Source: Lentzea xinjiangensis | GTDB taxonomy: Bacteria > Actinomycetota > Actinomycetes > Mycobacteriales > Pseudonocardiaceae | Direction of reading: 5' to 3' | DNA: 64,000 nucleotides | NCBI RefSeq assembly: GCF_900110955.1 | Contig: NZ_FOFR01000010.1 | Span: forward strand, 186,001-250,000 | In this document: one piece after another, positions 7,788 through 17,087 of the stretch | Position numbering within the stretch: position 1 is the stretch's first letter | Layout of the letters: the number at the start of each line of letters is the position of its first letter | Translations under genes and position numbers: made by a program | Notes under the pieces: model-generated | What the model was told of the DNA's origin: nothing | The model's input: only the letters and a program-made list of their open reading frames with translations | Database searches by the model: none

Positions 7788-8738
7788 GTGACCGTCACGC
7801 TCTCCCCTCCGCTCGACACGGCGCCACCGCCGCCCAAGGCCCGCAAGACGATGGGCTTGGGCGAGCGGTTGTCGGCGTACGCCTACATCGCCCCGTTCTT
7901 CCTCATCTTCGGGGTGTTCGGGTTGTTCCCGTTCGCCTTCACGTTCTACGTGGCCCTGTTCGACTGGAACCCCATCGGCGACCAGGTGTTCATCGGTTTC
8001 GACAACTTCGTCCGGATGTTCGGCGATCCGCGGTTCTGGAACGCCGCCGGCAACACCGTGAGCATCTGGGCGCTGTCCACCGTGCCGCAGCTCCTGCTCG
8101 CGCTGGTGCTGGCGCACGTGCTCAACCACGCCCGGTTGCGGTTCGCGCTGTTCTTCCGGATGTCGGTGCTGGTCCCGTACATCACCTCGGTGGCGGCCAC
8201 GGCGATCGTGTTCGTGCAACTGTTCGACCGGGACTACGGCCTGTTGAACTGGTTGCTCGGCTTCGTCGGCGTGGAGCCGATCGACTTCGTCCAGTCCACT
8301 TGGGGCAGTCACCTGCTGATCGCGACGATGGTGATGTGGCGGTGGTTCGGCTACACCACGCTGCTCTACCTCGCCTCGCTCCAGTCAGTGCCCCGGTCGG
8401 TGTTCGAGGCCGCGGCCATCGACGGCGCGGGCCCGTGGCAGCGCTTCCGCCACATCACCGTGCCCTCGCTGCGACCGGTGATCATCTTCACCGTGGTCAC
8501 CTCGACCATCGGCGGCCTGCAGATCTTCACCGAACCGCTGCTGATCGCCTCGGGTGCGCCGCTCACGTGCGGGGCGGTGCGGCAGTGCCAGACGTTGACG
8601 CTGTTCCTGTACGAACAGGGCTTCGGGCAGTTCGAGTTCGGCTACGGCTCGGCGGTGGGCGTCGCCCTGTTCGTGATGGTCGTGGTGATCGCCGCGATCA
8701 ACTACCTGCTGTCCACCCGGATCAAGGCGGACCGATGA
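7788..8738 (+). CDS. Sugar ABC transporter permease (MalF/UgpA type)
   Basis: A 316-residue inner-membrane permease with about six transmembrane helices and the cytoplasmic EAA loop EAAAIDGAGPWQRFRHITVP that docks to the ATPase. GTG 7788 lies 5 bp after the stop of the binding-protein gene, and the stop overlaps the next permease start by 4 bp, so translation is coupled. No ATPase gene is nearby; in actinomycetes a shared ATPase such as MsiK usually energises CUT1 systems, which I infer here. Confidence 0.93.
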   Translation: MTVTLSPPLDTAPPPPKARKTMGLGERLSAYAYIAPFFLIFGVFGLFPFAFTFYVALFDWNPIGDQVFIGFDNFVRMFGDPRFWNAAGNTVSIWALSTVPQLLLALVLAHVLNHARLRFALFFRMSVLVPYITSVAATAIVFVQLFDRDYGLLNWLLGFVGVEPIDFVQSTWGSHLLIATMVMWRWFGYTTLLYLASLQSVPRSVFEAAAIDGAGPWQRFRHITVPSLRPVIIFTVVTSTIGGLQIFTEPLLIASGAPLTCGAVRQCQTLTLFLYEQGFGQFEFGYGSAVGVALFVMVVVIAAINYLLSTRIKADR

Positions 8739-9583
8739 CGACCACCGCGCCGCGCCGCCGGCACCTCGACCGGGTTCGCTGGTGGACGTACCTGCTGCTG
8801 GTCCTGGCCACTGTCGCGTGCCTGTTCCCGCTGTACTGGATGTTCATCGTGGCCACCACGGACACCGCGACCGCGACGCGGATGCCGCCCGAGGTCGTGC
8901 CCGGCGGCAACTTCCTCCACCTCGCCGGCCTGGTCATGGAGACGGTGCCGTTCGTGCAGGCGCTGCTCAACAGCCTCGCCGTGGCCACGGCGATCGGCAT
9001 CGGCCAGGCGGTGCTGTGCTCGCTGGCCGGGTTCGCCTTCGCCAAACTGCGCTTCCCCGGCCGCAACGCGCTGTTCCTGGTGGTGGTGCTGACCATGACC
9101 GTGCCGACGCAGCTCTCGGTCATCCCGCAGTACCTGATCATGTCCGAGCTGGGTTGGGTCGACACCCTCCAGGCGCTGATCGTGCCCGGCCTGGCCAGCG
9201 CGTTCGGCATCTTCTGGATGCGCCAGCACATCTCGGCCACCATCAGCGACGAGCTGATGCAGGCGGCCCGCATCGACGGCGCGAGCACCGGGCAGGTGTT
9301 CTGGCGCATCGCGTTCCCGATCGTGCGGCCGGCCGCGTTCGTCCTGGGCCTGTTCGGGTTCGTCACCGCGTGGAACGACTTCCTGTGGCCGTTCATCGTG
9401 CTCAAGTCACCCGAGCGCTACACCGCCCAGATCGCCATCAAGGCGCTGCAGAACAGCTACGACGTCGACCTGGGCCTGGCCATGTCCGGCTCGTTCCTGG
9501 CCACCGTCCCGCTGGTCGTGCTGTTCGTCCTGGTCGGCCGCCGCATGGTCGCCGGGATCCTCGAAGGCGCCTTCAAGGGCTGA
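8735..9583 (+). CDS. Sugar ABC transporter permease (MalG/UgpE type)
   Basis: A 282-residue partner permease with six predicted membrane spans and the EAA-type loop QAARIDGASTGQVFWRIAFP. ATG 8735 overlaps the preceding stop (ATGA). Together with the upstream permease it forms the heterodimeric channel of the importer; 24 bp separate it from the GH43 gene. Confidence 0.93.
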   Translation: MTTTAPRRRHLDRVRWWTYLLLVLATVACLFPLYWMFIVATTDTATATRMPPEVVPGGNFLHLAGLVMETVPFVQALLNSLAVATAIGIGQAVLCSLAGFAFAKLRFPGRNALFLVVVLTMTVPTQLSVIPQYLIMSELGWVDTLQALIVPGLASAFGIFWMRQHISATISDELMQAARIDGASTGQVFWRIAFPIVRPAAFVLGLFGFVTAWNDFLWPFIVLKSPERYTAQIAIKALQNSYDVDLGLAMSGSFLATVPLVVLFVLVGRRMVAGILEGAFKG

Positions 9584-9607
9584 AGCCCCCGCACACCAGG
9601 GAAAAAC

Positions 9608-11161
9608 ATGAACTCACCGAGCTCCGGCGCGCCGTTCTACGACAACCCCGTGATCCCCGGGTTCCACCCCGATCCCAGCGTGTGCCGCGTCGGCGAGGAC
9701 TACTACCTGGTGTGCTCCAGCTTCGAGTACTTCCCGGGCGTGCCGATCTTCCACAGCCGCGACCTGGTGCACTGGCGGCAGATCGGCAACGTCCTCGACC
9801 GCCCGGCGCAGTTGCCGCTGCCGGTCGACGCCATGGCGTCCGACTGCATCTACGCCCCCACGATCCGGCACCACGGCGGCCGGTTCTGGATGATCACCAC
9901 GAACGTGTCGCAAGGCGGCAACTTCCTCGTCATCGCCGAACGGCCAGAAGGCCCTTGGTCGGATCCGCTGTGGCTGGACCTGCCCGGCATCGACCCCGAC
10001 CTGGCCTGGGACGACGAGGGCAACTGCTGGTGCGCCTTCGCCGGCGCCCACGGCCCCAGCTACTCCGGCGTGCAGATCACCCGCATCGATCCCGAGAGCG
10101 GGAAGGTGCTGGAGGGCCCGTTCCCCGCCTGGGCCGGCACCGGGTTGCAGTGGCCGGAGGCGCCCCACCTGTACCGCGTCGGCGAGTGGTGGTACCTGCT
10201 GATCGCCGAGGGCGGCACCGAACGCGGCCACACCGTGGCCATGGCGCGCGCCCGTTCGCCGCGCGGTCCGTGGGAGCCGGCGCCGGCCAACCCGATCCTG
10301 TCGCACCGCAGCACCGACCACCCGATCCAGAGCACCGGCCACGCCGACCTGGTCACCACACCGGACGGCGAGTGGTGGATGGTCCTGCTGGCCACCCGCC
10401 CGGCCGGGTACAGCCCCAAGTTCCACGTCCTGGGCCGGGAAACGTTCCTCACCCCCGTTCGGTGGGAGGACGGCTGGCCGCGCGTCGGACCCGTCAACCT
10501 GCGGGAGCGGGCGCCGGGCGCCCCGCGACCGCAGGAGCCGGCACCGCGGCGCGACGACTTCGACGCGCCGGAGCTGGAGCCCCGGCTGATCTCGCCGCGG
10601 TCGCGCCCGAACGGCTCGTGGTCGCTGACCGAGCGGCCGGGGTGGCTCGCCCTGCACGCCACCGGCGGCACGCTGGACCAGCCGGGCTGCACCTTCGCCG
10701 GCCGCCGCCAGCAGCACCCCGAGAGCCGGACCGCGGTGCTGCTGGACCACGGCGCCGGTCGCGCCGGCCTGTCGGTGCGCCTGGACGAGGGCCACCACTA
10801 CGACCTGGAGGTGGCCGGCGGACAGGCGAGCGTGATCGCCCGCATCGGACCCCTGCGCCAAGTCGTGGCCACCCGCACCGTGCCGGCGGGCCCGGTGGTC
10901 CTCGTGATCAGCACCAGGTCCGCCCGGAAGTGGTCGGTGGGGGAGGAGAGGCGGTCGGGCCTCCACGTCGCCGCACCCGACTTCGTCGCCTTCCACGTCG
11001 GCACGGACCCCGAGCCGCTGGCCGAGCTCGACGGCAGGTACCTGTCCACGGAGGTCGCCACCGGGTTCACCGGCCGGGTGATCGGCATGTACGTCACCGA
11101 GGGCAGCGCGTGGTTCGACTGGTTCGACCACGGCCCGCTCGACGCACCCGGTCGCTCCTGA
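9608..11161 (+). CDS. GH43 family beta-xylosidase / alpha-L-arabinofuranosidase
   Basis: A 517-residue glycoside hydrolase of family 43 with no signal peptide, so it acts in the cytoplasm on imported oligosaccharides. The five-blade beta-propeller starts at NPVIPGFHPDPSV with the general base Asp22. Asp in GIDPDLAWDDEG is the pKa-modulating residue and Glu184 in QWPEAPHLY the proton donor. The last about 190 residues form the beta-xylosidase C-terminal concanavalin-like domain. ATG 9608 follows GGGAAAAAC. The arrangement importer plus intracellular GH43 fits xylo- or arabino-oligosaccharide use; which of the two is not decided by sequence. Confidence 0.92.
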   Translation: MNSPSSGAPFYDNPVIPGFHPDPSVCRVGEDYYLVCSSFEYFPGVPIFHSRDLVHWRQIGNVLDRPAQLPLPVDAMASDCIYAPTIRHHGGRFWMITTNVSQGGNFLVIAERPEGPWSDPLWLDLPGIDPDLAWDDEGNCWCAFAGAHGPSYSGVQITRIDPESGKVLEGPFPAWAGTGLQWPEAPHLYRVGEWWYLLIAEGGTERGHTVAMARARSPRGPWEPAPANPILSHRSTDHPIQSTGHADLVTTPDGEWWMVLLATRPAGYSPKFHVLGRETFLTPVRWEDGWPRVGPVNLRERAPGAPRPQEPAPRRDDFDAPELEPRLISPRSRPNGSWSLTERPGWLALHATGGTLDQPGCTFAGRRQQHPESRTAVLLDHGAGRAGLSVRLDEGHHYDLEVAGGQASVIARIGPLRQVVATRTVPAGPVVLVISTRSARKWSVGEERRSGLHVAAPDFVAFHVGTDPEPLAELDGRYLSTEVATGFTGRVIGMYVTEGSAWFDWFDHGPLDAPGRS

Positions 11162-11214
11162 CGACGGACCCGTGGCCAGTCACGGTGGACGAGTGGCGGC
11201 ACCGTTCCTCATCG

Positions 11215-12231
11215 TCACCTCGGGTCCGGCGTGACTTCGATGACGTGCTTTCCCCGGACGCCGCCCGCTTCGAGCGCCGCGTGTGCCGCTGCGATGTCCG
11301 AGAGCTGGTGCACGGTGTCCACGACCGGGCGCACCTCGCCGTCTTCGGCCAGCCGCACGAGTTCGGTGAACAACTCGCGTTGTGGGTTGCCGCTGAAGAA
11401 ACGGACTCTCCTGGAACCGTGCACAGTGGACGTCAGCAGGTAGCCGATGCTGCGGACGACGTGCGATGTGTCGAACGCGATGGCGACCATGCGGCCGGTT
11501 GGGGTCAACAACCGGCGGTACGCGGCGTGATCCGAGCCCACGGTGTCCAGCACGACGTCGAAGCGTTCAAGCTGCCCAGGCTGCGTCGTGCGGTAGTCGA
11601 AGACCTCGTCAGCGCCCAGATCGCGCACGAAGTCCAGGTTGGCCTTCCCGGCCAGGCCGGTCACGTGCGCGCCGAACGCCTTGCCGATCTGAACGGCCAT
11701 GCTCCCGACACCTCCGCTGGCTCCGCGGACCAGCAGGCGTTCACCCGGCCGGAGATGAGCGACATCGCGCAGCGCGGTGATCGATGTGGTGCCCCCGCCC
11801 AGGATGGAAGCAGTCTCGGCAGACGTCAGGTTCCGCGGCTTCCGGGTGACCCGCTTCGGCTCGACGGTGACGTATTCCGCCGCACTTCCCCTTCGTCCGA
11901 CCAGCTCGGTGGAGCGCGGCAGCACGCCACACACGAATTCGCCGTTCCGGACATCGGTGACCGAGCTGCCGACATCCACGACCTCGCCCACGAAGTCCAT
12001 GCCGATGGCCTTGGGGAACCGGCGCCCCATCAACAGCCTCAGGCCTCCGGCGCGAGCGGCGAGCTCGCCACCGTTGACGGTCGTGGCGTGCACGCGCACC
12101 CTGATCTCTTTCGATGTGTGGCGCGGGATGGGCACCTTCGCCTCATACAGCACCGATGGCGGGCCATAGCGGTCGAAAAGCGCCGCACGCATCTCGCTCT
12201 CCGCCATCTGGTCATGGTCTACGGGGGGCAT
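11215..12231 (-). CDS. NAD(P)-dependent MDR oxidoreductase (quinone-oxidoreductase type)
   Basis: A 338-residue medium-chain dehydrogenase/reductase without the catalytic or structural zinc ligands. The GroES-like domain comes first, and the nucleotide-binding motif is GASGGVGSMAVQ in the second half. Such enzymes reduce quinones or enones with NADPH. ATG 12231 has AGGAG seven bases upstream. It is the last gene of a minus-strand group with the P450 and the FAD monooxygenase, probably one operon (82- and 90-bp gaps). Substrate unknown. Confidence 0.85.
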   Translation of the reverse strand: MPPVDHDQMAESEMRAALFDRYGPPSVLYEAKVPIPRHTSKEIRVRVHATTVNGGELAARAGGLRLLMGRRFPKAIGMDFVGEVVDVGSSVTDVRNGEFVCGVLPRSTELVGRRGSAAEYVTVEPKRVTRKPRNLTSAETASILGGGTTSITALRDVAHLRPGERLLVRGASGGVGSMAVQIGKAFGAHVTGLAGKANLDFVRDLGADEVFDYRTTQPGQLERFDVVLDTVGSDHAAYRRLLTPTGRMVAIAFDTSHVVRSIGYLLTSTVHGSRRVRFFSGNPQRELFTELVRLAEDGEVRPVVDTVHQLSDIAAAHAALEAGGVRGKHVIEVTPDPR

Positions 12232-12313
12232 GAACAGCTCCTGTCGGACGATCGTCCAGTGTGGTCGCGATGGGATCGAGCCGGTCGCGAAGGCGGTGCG
12301 CGGGTGTCGTCTG

Positions 12314-13510
12314 CTACCAGGTGACCATGAGTTCGTGGAGGCCGAAGACGGCCGCGTCGTTCTTGAGCGTCTCGTTTGTGACCGGCTTGGCCAGTGCCAG
12401 TGTGGGAACCCGGCGGAACAGGGTGTCGAAGACGATCTCGAGCTCCGCTCTGGCGAGGTTCTGGCCCAGGCACTGGTGAGGGCCGTAGCCGAAGGCGACG
12501 TGGTGGCGGGCGCCGCGTTCGAGGTCCAAGTCGTCCGGGTGGTCGAACACCGCGGGGTCTCTGTTGGCGGCGTGGCCCAGAACCAGCACGCCTTCGCCCG
12601 CGCGGATCGTCACGCCGCCGATCTCGGAGTCCTCGACGCACAGCCGCGTCACCGCTATGTCGACGATGGTGAGGTATCGCAGCAGCTCCTCGACAGCACC
12701 AGGTGTCTTGGCCGGATCAGCGACGATCGTGGCGAGCTGGTCGGGGTTCTCCAGCAGGGCCAGAGTGCCGAGCGCGATCATGTTCGCGGTTGTCTCGTGT
12801 CCGGCGACCAGGAGCAGCAACGCTTCCGCGACCAATGACTCACGTCGGTAGCCGCCATCGGTCCTGCGCCGCTGGATCTGGCGGCTGAGCAGCTGTTCGT
12901 CCGGGTTGGTCTCCTTCGCGCCGATCAGCTCGTCCAGGTACGAGCTGATCGCACCGAATGCGGCTACCCGTTCCTCTGGCGGTGTTTCCCGCAGCAGGAA
13001 CTTCGCCGAGTTGCGCTGGAACAAGTCCTGGTCGGCATGGGGAACGCCGAGGACGTCGCAGATGACCAGGGACGGCACCGGCAACGCCAGCGCGCGGACG
13101 AGGTCGGCCGGTTTCGGTCCGGCCAGCAGAGCGGCCACGTGCTCGTCGACGATTTGCTGGATCTGCGGCCGCAGCAGGTCCACGCGGCGAACCGTGAAGT
13201 CGCCGAGCACGGCGCGCCGAGCGTGTCCGTGCTCCGGCGGATCCATCATGATCATGGACTTCTCGTCGGACAGCCCACCTGGTGCGATGACGGGGAAGTC
13301 GGGGTGCAGGCGGTTCGAGCTGAACCGGCGGTCGGCCAGCACCCGCCGCACGTCCTCGTGGCGGGACACGACCCAGGCCCACCCGCCGAACGGCAGGTCG
13401 ACCTTGACCACTCCGTGTTCCTCGCGGATCTCGCGGTACTCCGGCGGCGGAGCGAACGGACAGGAGCGCGAGAGCGGGAAAGCGTACCGATGCCGCCCGG
13501 TCACCGTCAT
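12314..13510 (-). CDS. Cytochrome P450
   Basis: A 398-residue soluble bacterial P450. Motifs: I-helix LLLVAGHETTANM, K-helix EELLRYL (ExxR), and the haem loop FGYGPHQCLGQNLARAE with the Cys thiolate. Length and motifs are those of CYP105/CYP107-like enzymes that use separate ferredoxin partners; none is adjacent. ATG 13510 has GAGGAG upstream. The gene follows the FAD monooxygenase gene on the same strand, so the two may act in one oxidative pathway. Substrate unknown. Confidence 0.92.
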   Translation of the reverse strand: MTVTGRHRYAFPLSRSCPFAPPPEYREIREEHGVVKVDLPFGGWAWVVSRHEDVRRVLADRRFSSNRLHPDFPVIAPGGLSDEKSMIMMDPPEHGHARRAVLGDFTVRRVDLLRPQIQQIVDEHVAALLAGPKPADLVRALALPVPSLVICDVLGVPHADQDLFQRNSAKFLLRETPPEERVAAFGAISSYLDELIGAKETNPDEQLLSRQIQRRRTDGGYRRESLVAEALLLLVAGHETTANMIALGTLALLENPDQLATIVADPAKTPGAVEELLRYLTIVDIAVTRLCVEDSEIGGVTIRAGEGVLVLGHAANRDPAVFDHPDDLDLERGARHHVAFGYGPHQCLGQNLARAELEIVFDTLFRRVPTLALAKPVTNETLKNDAAVFGLHELMVTW

Positions 13511-13600
13511 TCGTCAATCTCCTCAACAGATCGATCTGTCTCGATGATGTGTTTCCCCGCGCACTCGCCAAGTCGGCTTCCGCCCACGGGAACTCCGGGT

Positions 13601-14839
13601 TCAGCGCTTGATCAGGTGGGCGGCCTCCTCGAGGTCGGTGTTGCGCATCGCGAATGCTTTGCCGTTCACACCGACCAGCCGCTGCACCGTGCCGGCCAGC
13701 GGTGAGCGCGCCAGGCGCAGCATCGCCGAGCGGAGTGCGGTCTCCGGCCGGTTGGCCGGAGTGAAGATCAACCGACCGCGCGATGCGAAGGTCTGGAAGT
13801 ACTCCACGTAGGGACGTGTCGTCTTCTCCCACTCGACCAGCGCTCTCCCCGGATCTTCCGGGTAGCGGGTGAGCATCGTCCCGAGGAGCTCCGCGCCGGC
13901 GATCCCGTTGGACACGCCCATGCCCGCGTAGAGGGTGACGCACCACGCCGAGTCGCCGACGAGCACGACGCGGCCGCGATGCCAGGAGTCGAGGTGCACC
14001 TGTTCGACCGAGTCGAACAGGTACTGGTCGGTGTCTTCCAGGAACCGCACGGCCTGTTCCAGCGTCGCCCCCAGGGGCTCCGGCCCGTAGACCTCGCGGA
14101 TGCGTTGAGCCGCCGGGACCGCGAACTCCGCGTCGACGTCGGTGGTCCGGTAGGAGAACAGCGCGGCCGGCGGCTGGTCCGTGAACGGGAACAGCCAGAA
14201 GGAGCGGCCGGGCTCGGCCAGGGTCGCCCCTTCACCCTGCGCGAGACCGGGAAGGTTCCCCGGGAGCTGGTAGGCCGCGATCATGTAGTTCAGCCGGCGC
14301 AGGTAGTCCTCATCCGGCCCGAACACCAGCTTGCGCACGGTGGAGCGCAGGCCGTCCGCCCCGATCACGAGGTCGAAGCGCTCGGTGTGCTCCGTCCCGT
14401 CCACCGCGTTGCGGGTGACGACCTCGACACCGCGGGCATGCTGGTGGATCACGACGGGGACGGTCGAGTAGCGGATCTCGACGCCTGGATCCAGCGCGGC
14501 GAACGCCGCCTGCTCCACATCGCCTCGCACCATGAGCGCCGGGCCTCCAGGCTGGTCCGAGAACCCCGTGGTCGGCCGCTTGTTGCCCTTCCGGTCCAGC
14601 TGGTAGGTGATCCCGTTCGCCGGGGTGCGGTCTTCGAGCCCGTGCGAGATCCCCAACCGTTGCGCCGCGTTGCGCCCCACGCCGAACAGGCCGATGAAGT
14701 AACCGCCCCTCCGCCGGCCCGGCGCCCTTTCGATCACGACTGGAGTCCAGCCCGCCTTCCTCAGCGCGATGGCTGCGGAGATGCCGCTGATCCCGAGGCC
14801 GACGACGAGGGCCTTGCGGGAGCCGTGGGAGGAAGTCAT
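13601..14839 (-). CDS. FAD-dependent monooxygenase (aromatic hydroxylase / TetX-like)
   Basis: A 412-residue group A flavin monooxygenase. The FAD Rossmann motif is VGLGISGISAA near the N-terminus, and the second FAD motif is VVLVGDSAWCVTLYAGMG near residue 300. Members hydroxylate aromatic or tetracycline-like substrates with NADPH. The start ATG 14839 has no Shine-Dalgarno sequence but a -10-like TACGAT seven bases upstream, which suggests a leaderless transcript. A 10-bp inverted repeat sits just beyond, next to the divergent TetR gene. Confidence 0.87.
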   Translation of the reverse strand: MTSSHGSRKALVVGLGISGISAAIALRKAGWTPVVIERAPGRRRGGYFIGLFGVGRNAAQRLGISHGLEDRTPANGITYQLDRKGNKRPTTGFSDQPGGPALMVRGDVEQAAFAALDPGVEIRYSTVPVVIHQHARGVEVVTRNAVDGTEHTERFDLVIGADGLRSTVRKLVFGPDEDYLRRLNYMIAAYQLPGNLPGLAQGEGATLAEPGRSFWLFPFTDQPPAALFSYRTTDVDAEFAVPAAQRIREVYGPEPLGATLEQAVRFLEDTDQYLFDSVEQVHLDSWHRGRVVLVGDSAWCVTLYAGMGVSNGIAGAELLGTMLTRYPEDPGRALVEWEKTTRPYVEYFQTFASRGRLIFTPANRPETALRSAMLRLARSPLAGTVQRLVGVNGKAFAMRNTDLEEAAHLIKR

Positions 14840-14845
14840 GCCACG

Positions 14846-14888
14846 ATCGTATGACTAACTGACCACGTGCGTCATCTAGTCAGTTAGT
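14846..14888. promoter_or_regulatory. Leaderless promoter and TetR operator
   Basis: TACGAT (minus strand, 14851-14846) ends seven bases before the flavin monooxygenase ATG. Immediately upstream a perfect inverted repeat has arms ACTAACTGAC (14854-14863) and GTCAGTTAGT (14879-14888), 15 bp apart. It lies where the -35 region would be, so binding by the divergent TetR protein would block the flavin monooxygenase promoter. Regulator assignment is inference. Confidence 0.65.
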
Positions 14889-15027
14889 GTTGTGGGTCAC
14901 TATCGGAGCGTGGTGGGCTGATCAGTCGGGAGCTACGAATGTGGTAAGACGTGCCACGCCAGGGCGTCGCTTGCGTGGAGCGCCGCGAGATACGTCTGGC
15001 ATCGGGCGGAATCGGAGTTGACGACAC

Positions 15028-15723
15028 ATGGCGACGCGTACGGGACGGAGTGCGGACAAGGTCGCGCGTATCCTCGGTTCCGCCGAGGAGCTCCTTCTGA
15101 AGCGCGGCTTCCGCGGAGTGACCATCGCCGACATCGCGGAACGCGCGCACGTCGGTAAGGGCACGGTTTACCTGTACTGGAGCACGAAGGAAGACGTCTT
15201 CCTCGAACTGCTCACCCGCGACGTCCTCACGCTCATCAACGGCTTCCGCGAGGCGGCGACGCGGAACCTCGAGCTCACCCTGCCGCACCGGCTCTGTCCG
15301 TACCTCGTCCGGTCCGCGCTCGAAAGGCCCCTGGTCCGGGCTCTGCAGGCGAACGACGCCGACGTGCTCGGCCTCGTCGTCGACCATCCCCGCAGTCAGG
15401 AGCTGGTCAAGCACCACGGGGCGCCGGCCCTGATCAAGGCTCTTCTGCCGATCTGGCGCCGGCACGGCCTGGTTCGCACGGACTGGGAGCTGGGTGACCA
15501 GGCGTACGCGTTGCAGAGCCTTACTCTCGGGCACCTGGAAATCCAGGTGCGCAAGCACGTCAGCCCTGACACCACCATGCCGCCCGAGGATGTCCTCGCG
15601 GCTGCCGTGGCGGCACTGCTGGGTGTTGGGGGCGAAGCCGCGATGGACCTCGACGCCGTCGCCGCCGAGGTCCTTCAGGTGTTCACGACCTCGGCCGCCA
15701 TCCTCGAAGGGGCGAACGCCTGA
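15028..15723 (+). CDS. TetR family transcriptional regulator
   Basis: A 231-residue regulator with the TetR DNA-binding domain at residues about 12-58 (GVTIADIAERAHVGKGTVYL) and a long C-terminal ligand domain. It is divergent from the FAD monooxygenase/P450/MDR group and faces the palindrome at 14854-14888, so it probably controls that group. The ATG at 15028 has only a weak ribosome-binding site. Confidence 0.88.
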   Translation: MATRTGRSADKVARILGSAEELLLKRGFRGVTIADIAERAHVGKGTVYLYWSTKEDVFLELLTRDVLTLINGFREAATRNLELTLPHRLCPYLVRSALERPLVRALQANDADVLGLVVDHPRSQELVKHHGAPALIKALLPIWRRHGLVRTDWELGDQAYALQSLTLGHLEIQVRKHVSPDTTMPPEDVLAAAVAALLGVGGEAAMDLDAVAAEVLQVFTTSAAILEGANA

Positions 15724-15904
15724 GTCGTCCCAGGTGGATCGTGGGCGGCGCGACCTTGCCGCCGAGGTTCCGCCGTCGTGGTGCCACGCCAGCGCGACAC
15801 CGTTGACGGGGAATGCCTCGGACGCTCCGGCGGAGCTGGATCGTCCACAGTGGATCGTTCGGCCTTGAGGCCGTCGGCGCCTGCTGCGCTGCACCACTTG
15901 TCGA

Positions 15905-16023
15905 GGTGACGCGATCCTGGTCTGGTCCGGCCTGACGGCTATGTGGCGTGGGCAGGCACCGAGTCCGGTGAGCTCGTCGCGGCGTTGCGGGCTTGGTTCG
16001 GCCCCCCGTTGCGGCACATCTGA
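15905..16023 (+). pseudogene. Relic of a FAD-monooxygenase C-terminus
   Basis: The only recognisable item in the 437-bp space 15724-16160. One frame reads GDAIL, and after a 5-bp tandem duplication (CTGGT at 15917-15921 and 15922-15926) the next frame reads VRPDGYVAW, later ELVAALRAWFG, and stops at 16023. Removing one CTGGT copy restores VRPDGYVAW directly after GDAIL, the typical end of RdmE/rifampicin-monooxygenase-like flavoproteins. The rest of the gene is gone. The identification rests on a short match. Confidence 0.45.
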
Positions 16024-16160
16024 CGGTTGCCGGTCCGGCGCGTGGCGGCGGAGAGGCCGGAGGAGCGCGCCGGAAAGCGGAGAGGCAGGCCGAGGCGAAT
16101 CTCGACCTGCTTCTCCTGTTCGACGGGGGTCAGCCGCGGAGCGCGGTGCAGGAACGTTGC

Positions 16161-17069
16161 TCAGCTGCTGGGCGCAACGGCGGGTAGGTCGGCGCGCGCC
16201 ATGAACTCCAGCATGGCTGCCGCGAGCTCGTCCGGCGCTTCCTGGGCGACGAGGTGGCCGGCCTCCGGCAGCCGCAACGAAGTGACCTCCGAAGTGGCGA
16301 CACCGCGGAAGGTCTGCTCCGTGAGCGAGCCGCCGAAGGCGTCGACGGTGAGGACCGGAACGGACAGAGGGCTCGATGCCGCCAGCGCCTTGGTCGTGCC
16401 CTTGTCGGTGAAGATCTCCCGGTAGAGGACAGCGGTGCCGCTCCAGCCGTCGGTGCGGGCGTAGGTGCGGATGAACTCGTCGAGGTCGGCTTCGGTGACG
16501 GCTCCTTCCGCCGCCGTCATCACGGGGTAGGCCCAGTCGGCGATCATCCGCCGTTCGATGCCGGGCAGGAACCGCTCGGGAATCCCCGGGGCGCCGAGAA
16601 AACCGACGTGCCACGAGCCGCCGTTGTTGACGTCGGCCAGTGCCTCCAGGCCGAAACCGATCAGCGTCGTCTCCACCGCGGTCAGGCTGAGCACGTCGGC
16701 CGGGTGCGTGGCGGCGAGCCGGAAGCCGGTGTTCCCGCTGATGTCCTGGCAGGAGAGGTGAACCGGTCCGACGCCGAGGTGCTCGATCAGCCGGTGCAGG
16801 TCTTCGACGTAGGTGGCCGCGTCGATGCCGTCGCCCGCGGTGTCGGAGTCGCCGAACCCGCGCAGGTCGACGGCGAAGACCCGGTGGCTCCGCGCGAGAA
16901 GGGGGATCAGCTTGCGGAACGCCCACCACGTCTCGGGCCACCCGTGCACCAGCAGCACCGGAGAGCCGCCGGTTCCGGCCGAGACGTAGTGCAACCGAGT
17001 GCCGTTCACGGCAGCCACGTGGTGGGTGACCTCCGGGATGGTGGCACCGGCGGGGGAGATGACAGGCAC
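16161..17069 (-). CDS. Alpha/beta hydrolase, epoxide-hydrolase-like
   Basis: A 302-residue alpha/beta hydrolase. LLVHGWPETWWAF carries the HGxP oxyanion motif, the nucleophile elbow reads SCQDISGNTG with an Asp (the residue used by epoxide hydrolases and haloalkane dehalogenases), and the catalytic His is in EAGHLVAQE. Asp in place of Ser favours an epoxide hydrolase over an esterase. It has no signal peptide. It is divergent from a MarR gene, with two identical palindromes between. Substrate unknown. Confidence 0.85.
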   Translation of the reverse strand: MPVISPAGATIPEVTHHVAAVNGTRLHYVSAGTGGSPVLLVHGWPETWWAFRKLIPLLARSHRVFAVDLRGFGDSDTAGDGIDAATYVEDLHRLIEHLGVGPVHLSCQDISGNTGFRLAATHPADVLSLTAVETTLIGFGLEALADVNNGGSWHVGFLGAPGIPERFLPGIERRMIADWAYPVMTAAEGAVTEADLDEFIRTYARTDGWSGTAVLYREIFTDKGTTKALAASSPLSVPVLTVDAFGGSLTEQTFRGVATSEVTSLRLPEAGHLVAQEAPDELAAAMLEFMARADLPAVAPSS

Positions 17070-17087
17070 GATCGGCTCCTCAAGTTG

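Noticed and set aside
8782..12324. A 1180-codon plus-strand open frame across the permease, GH43 and MDR genes
   Set aside because: It is out of frame with three recognised proteins and rich in Arg/Pro/Gly, the mark of a spurious frame.
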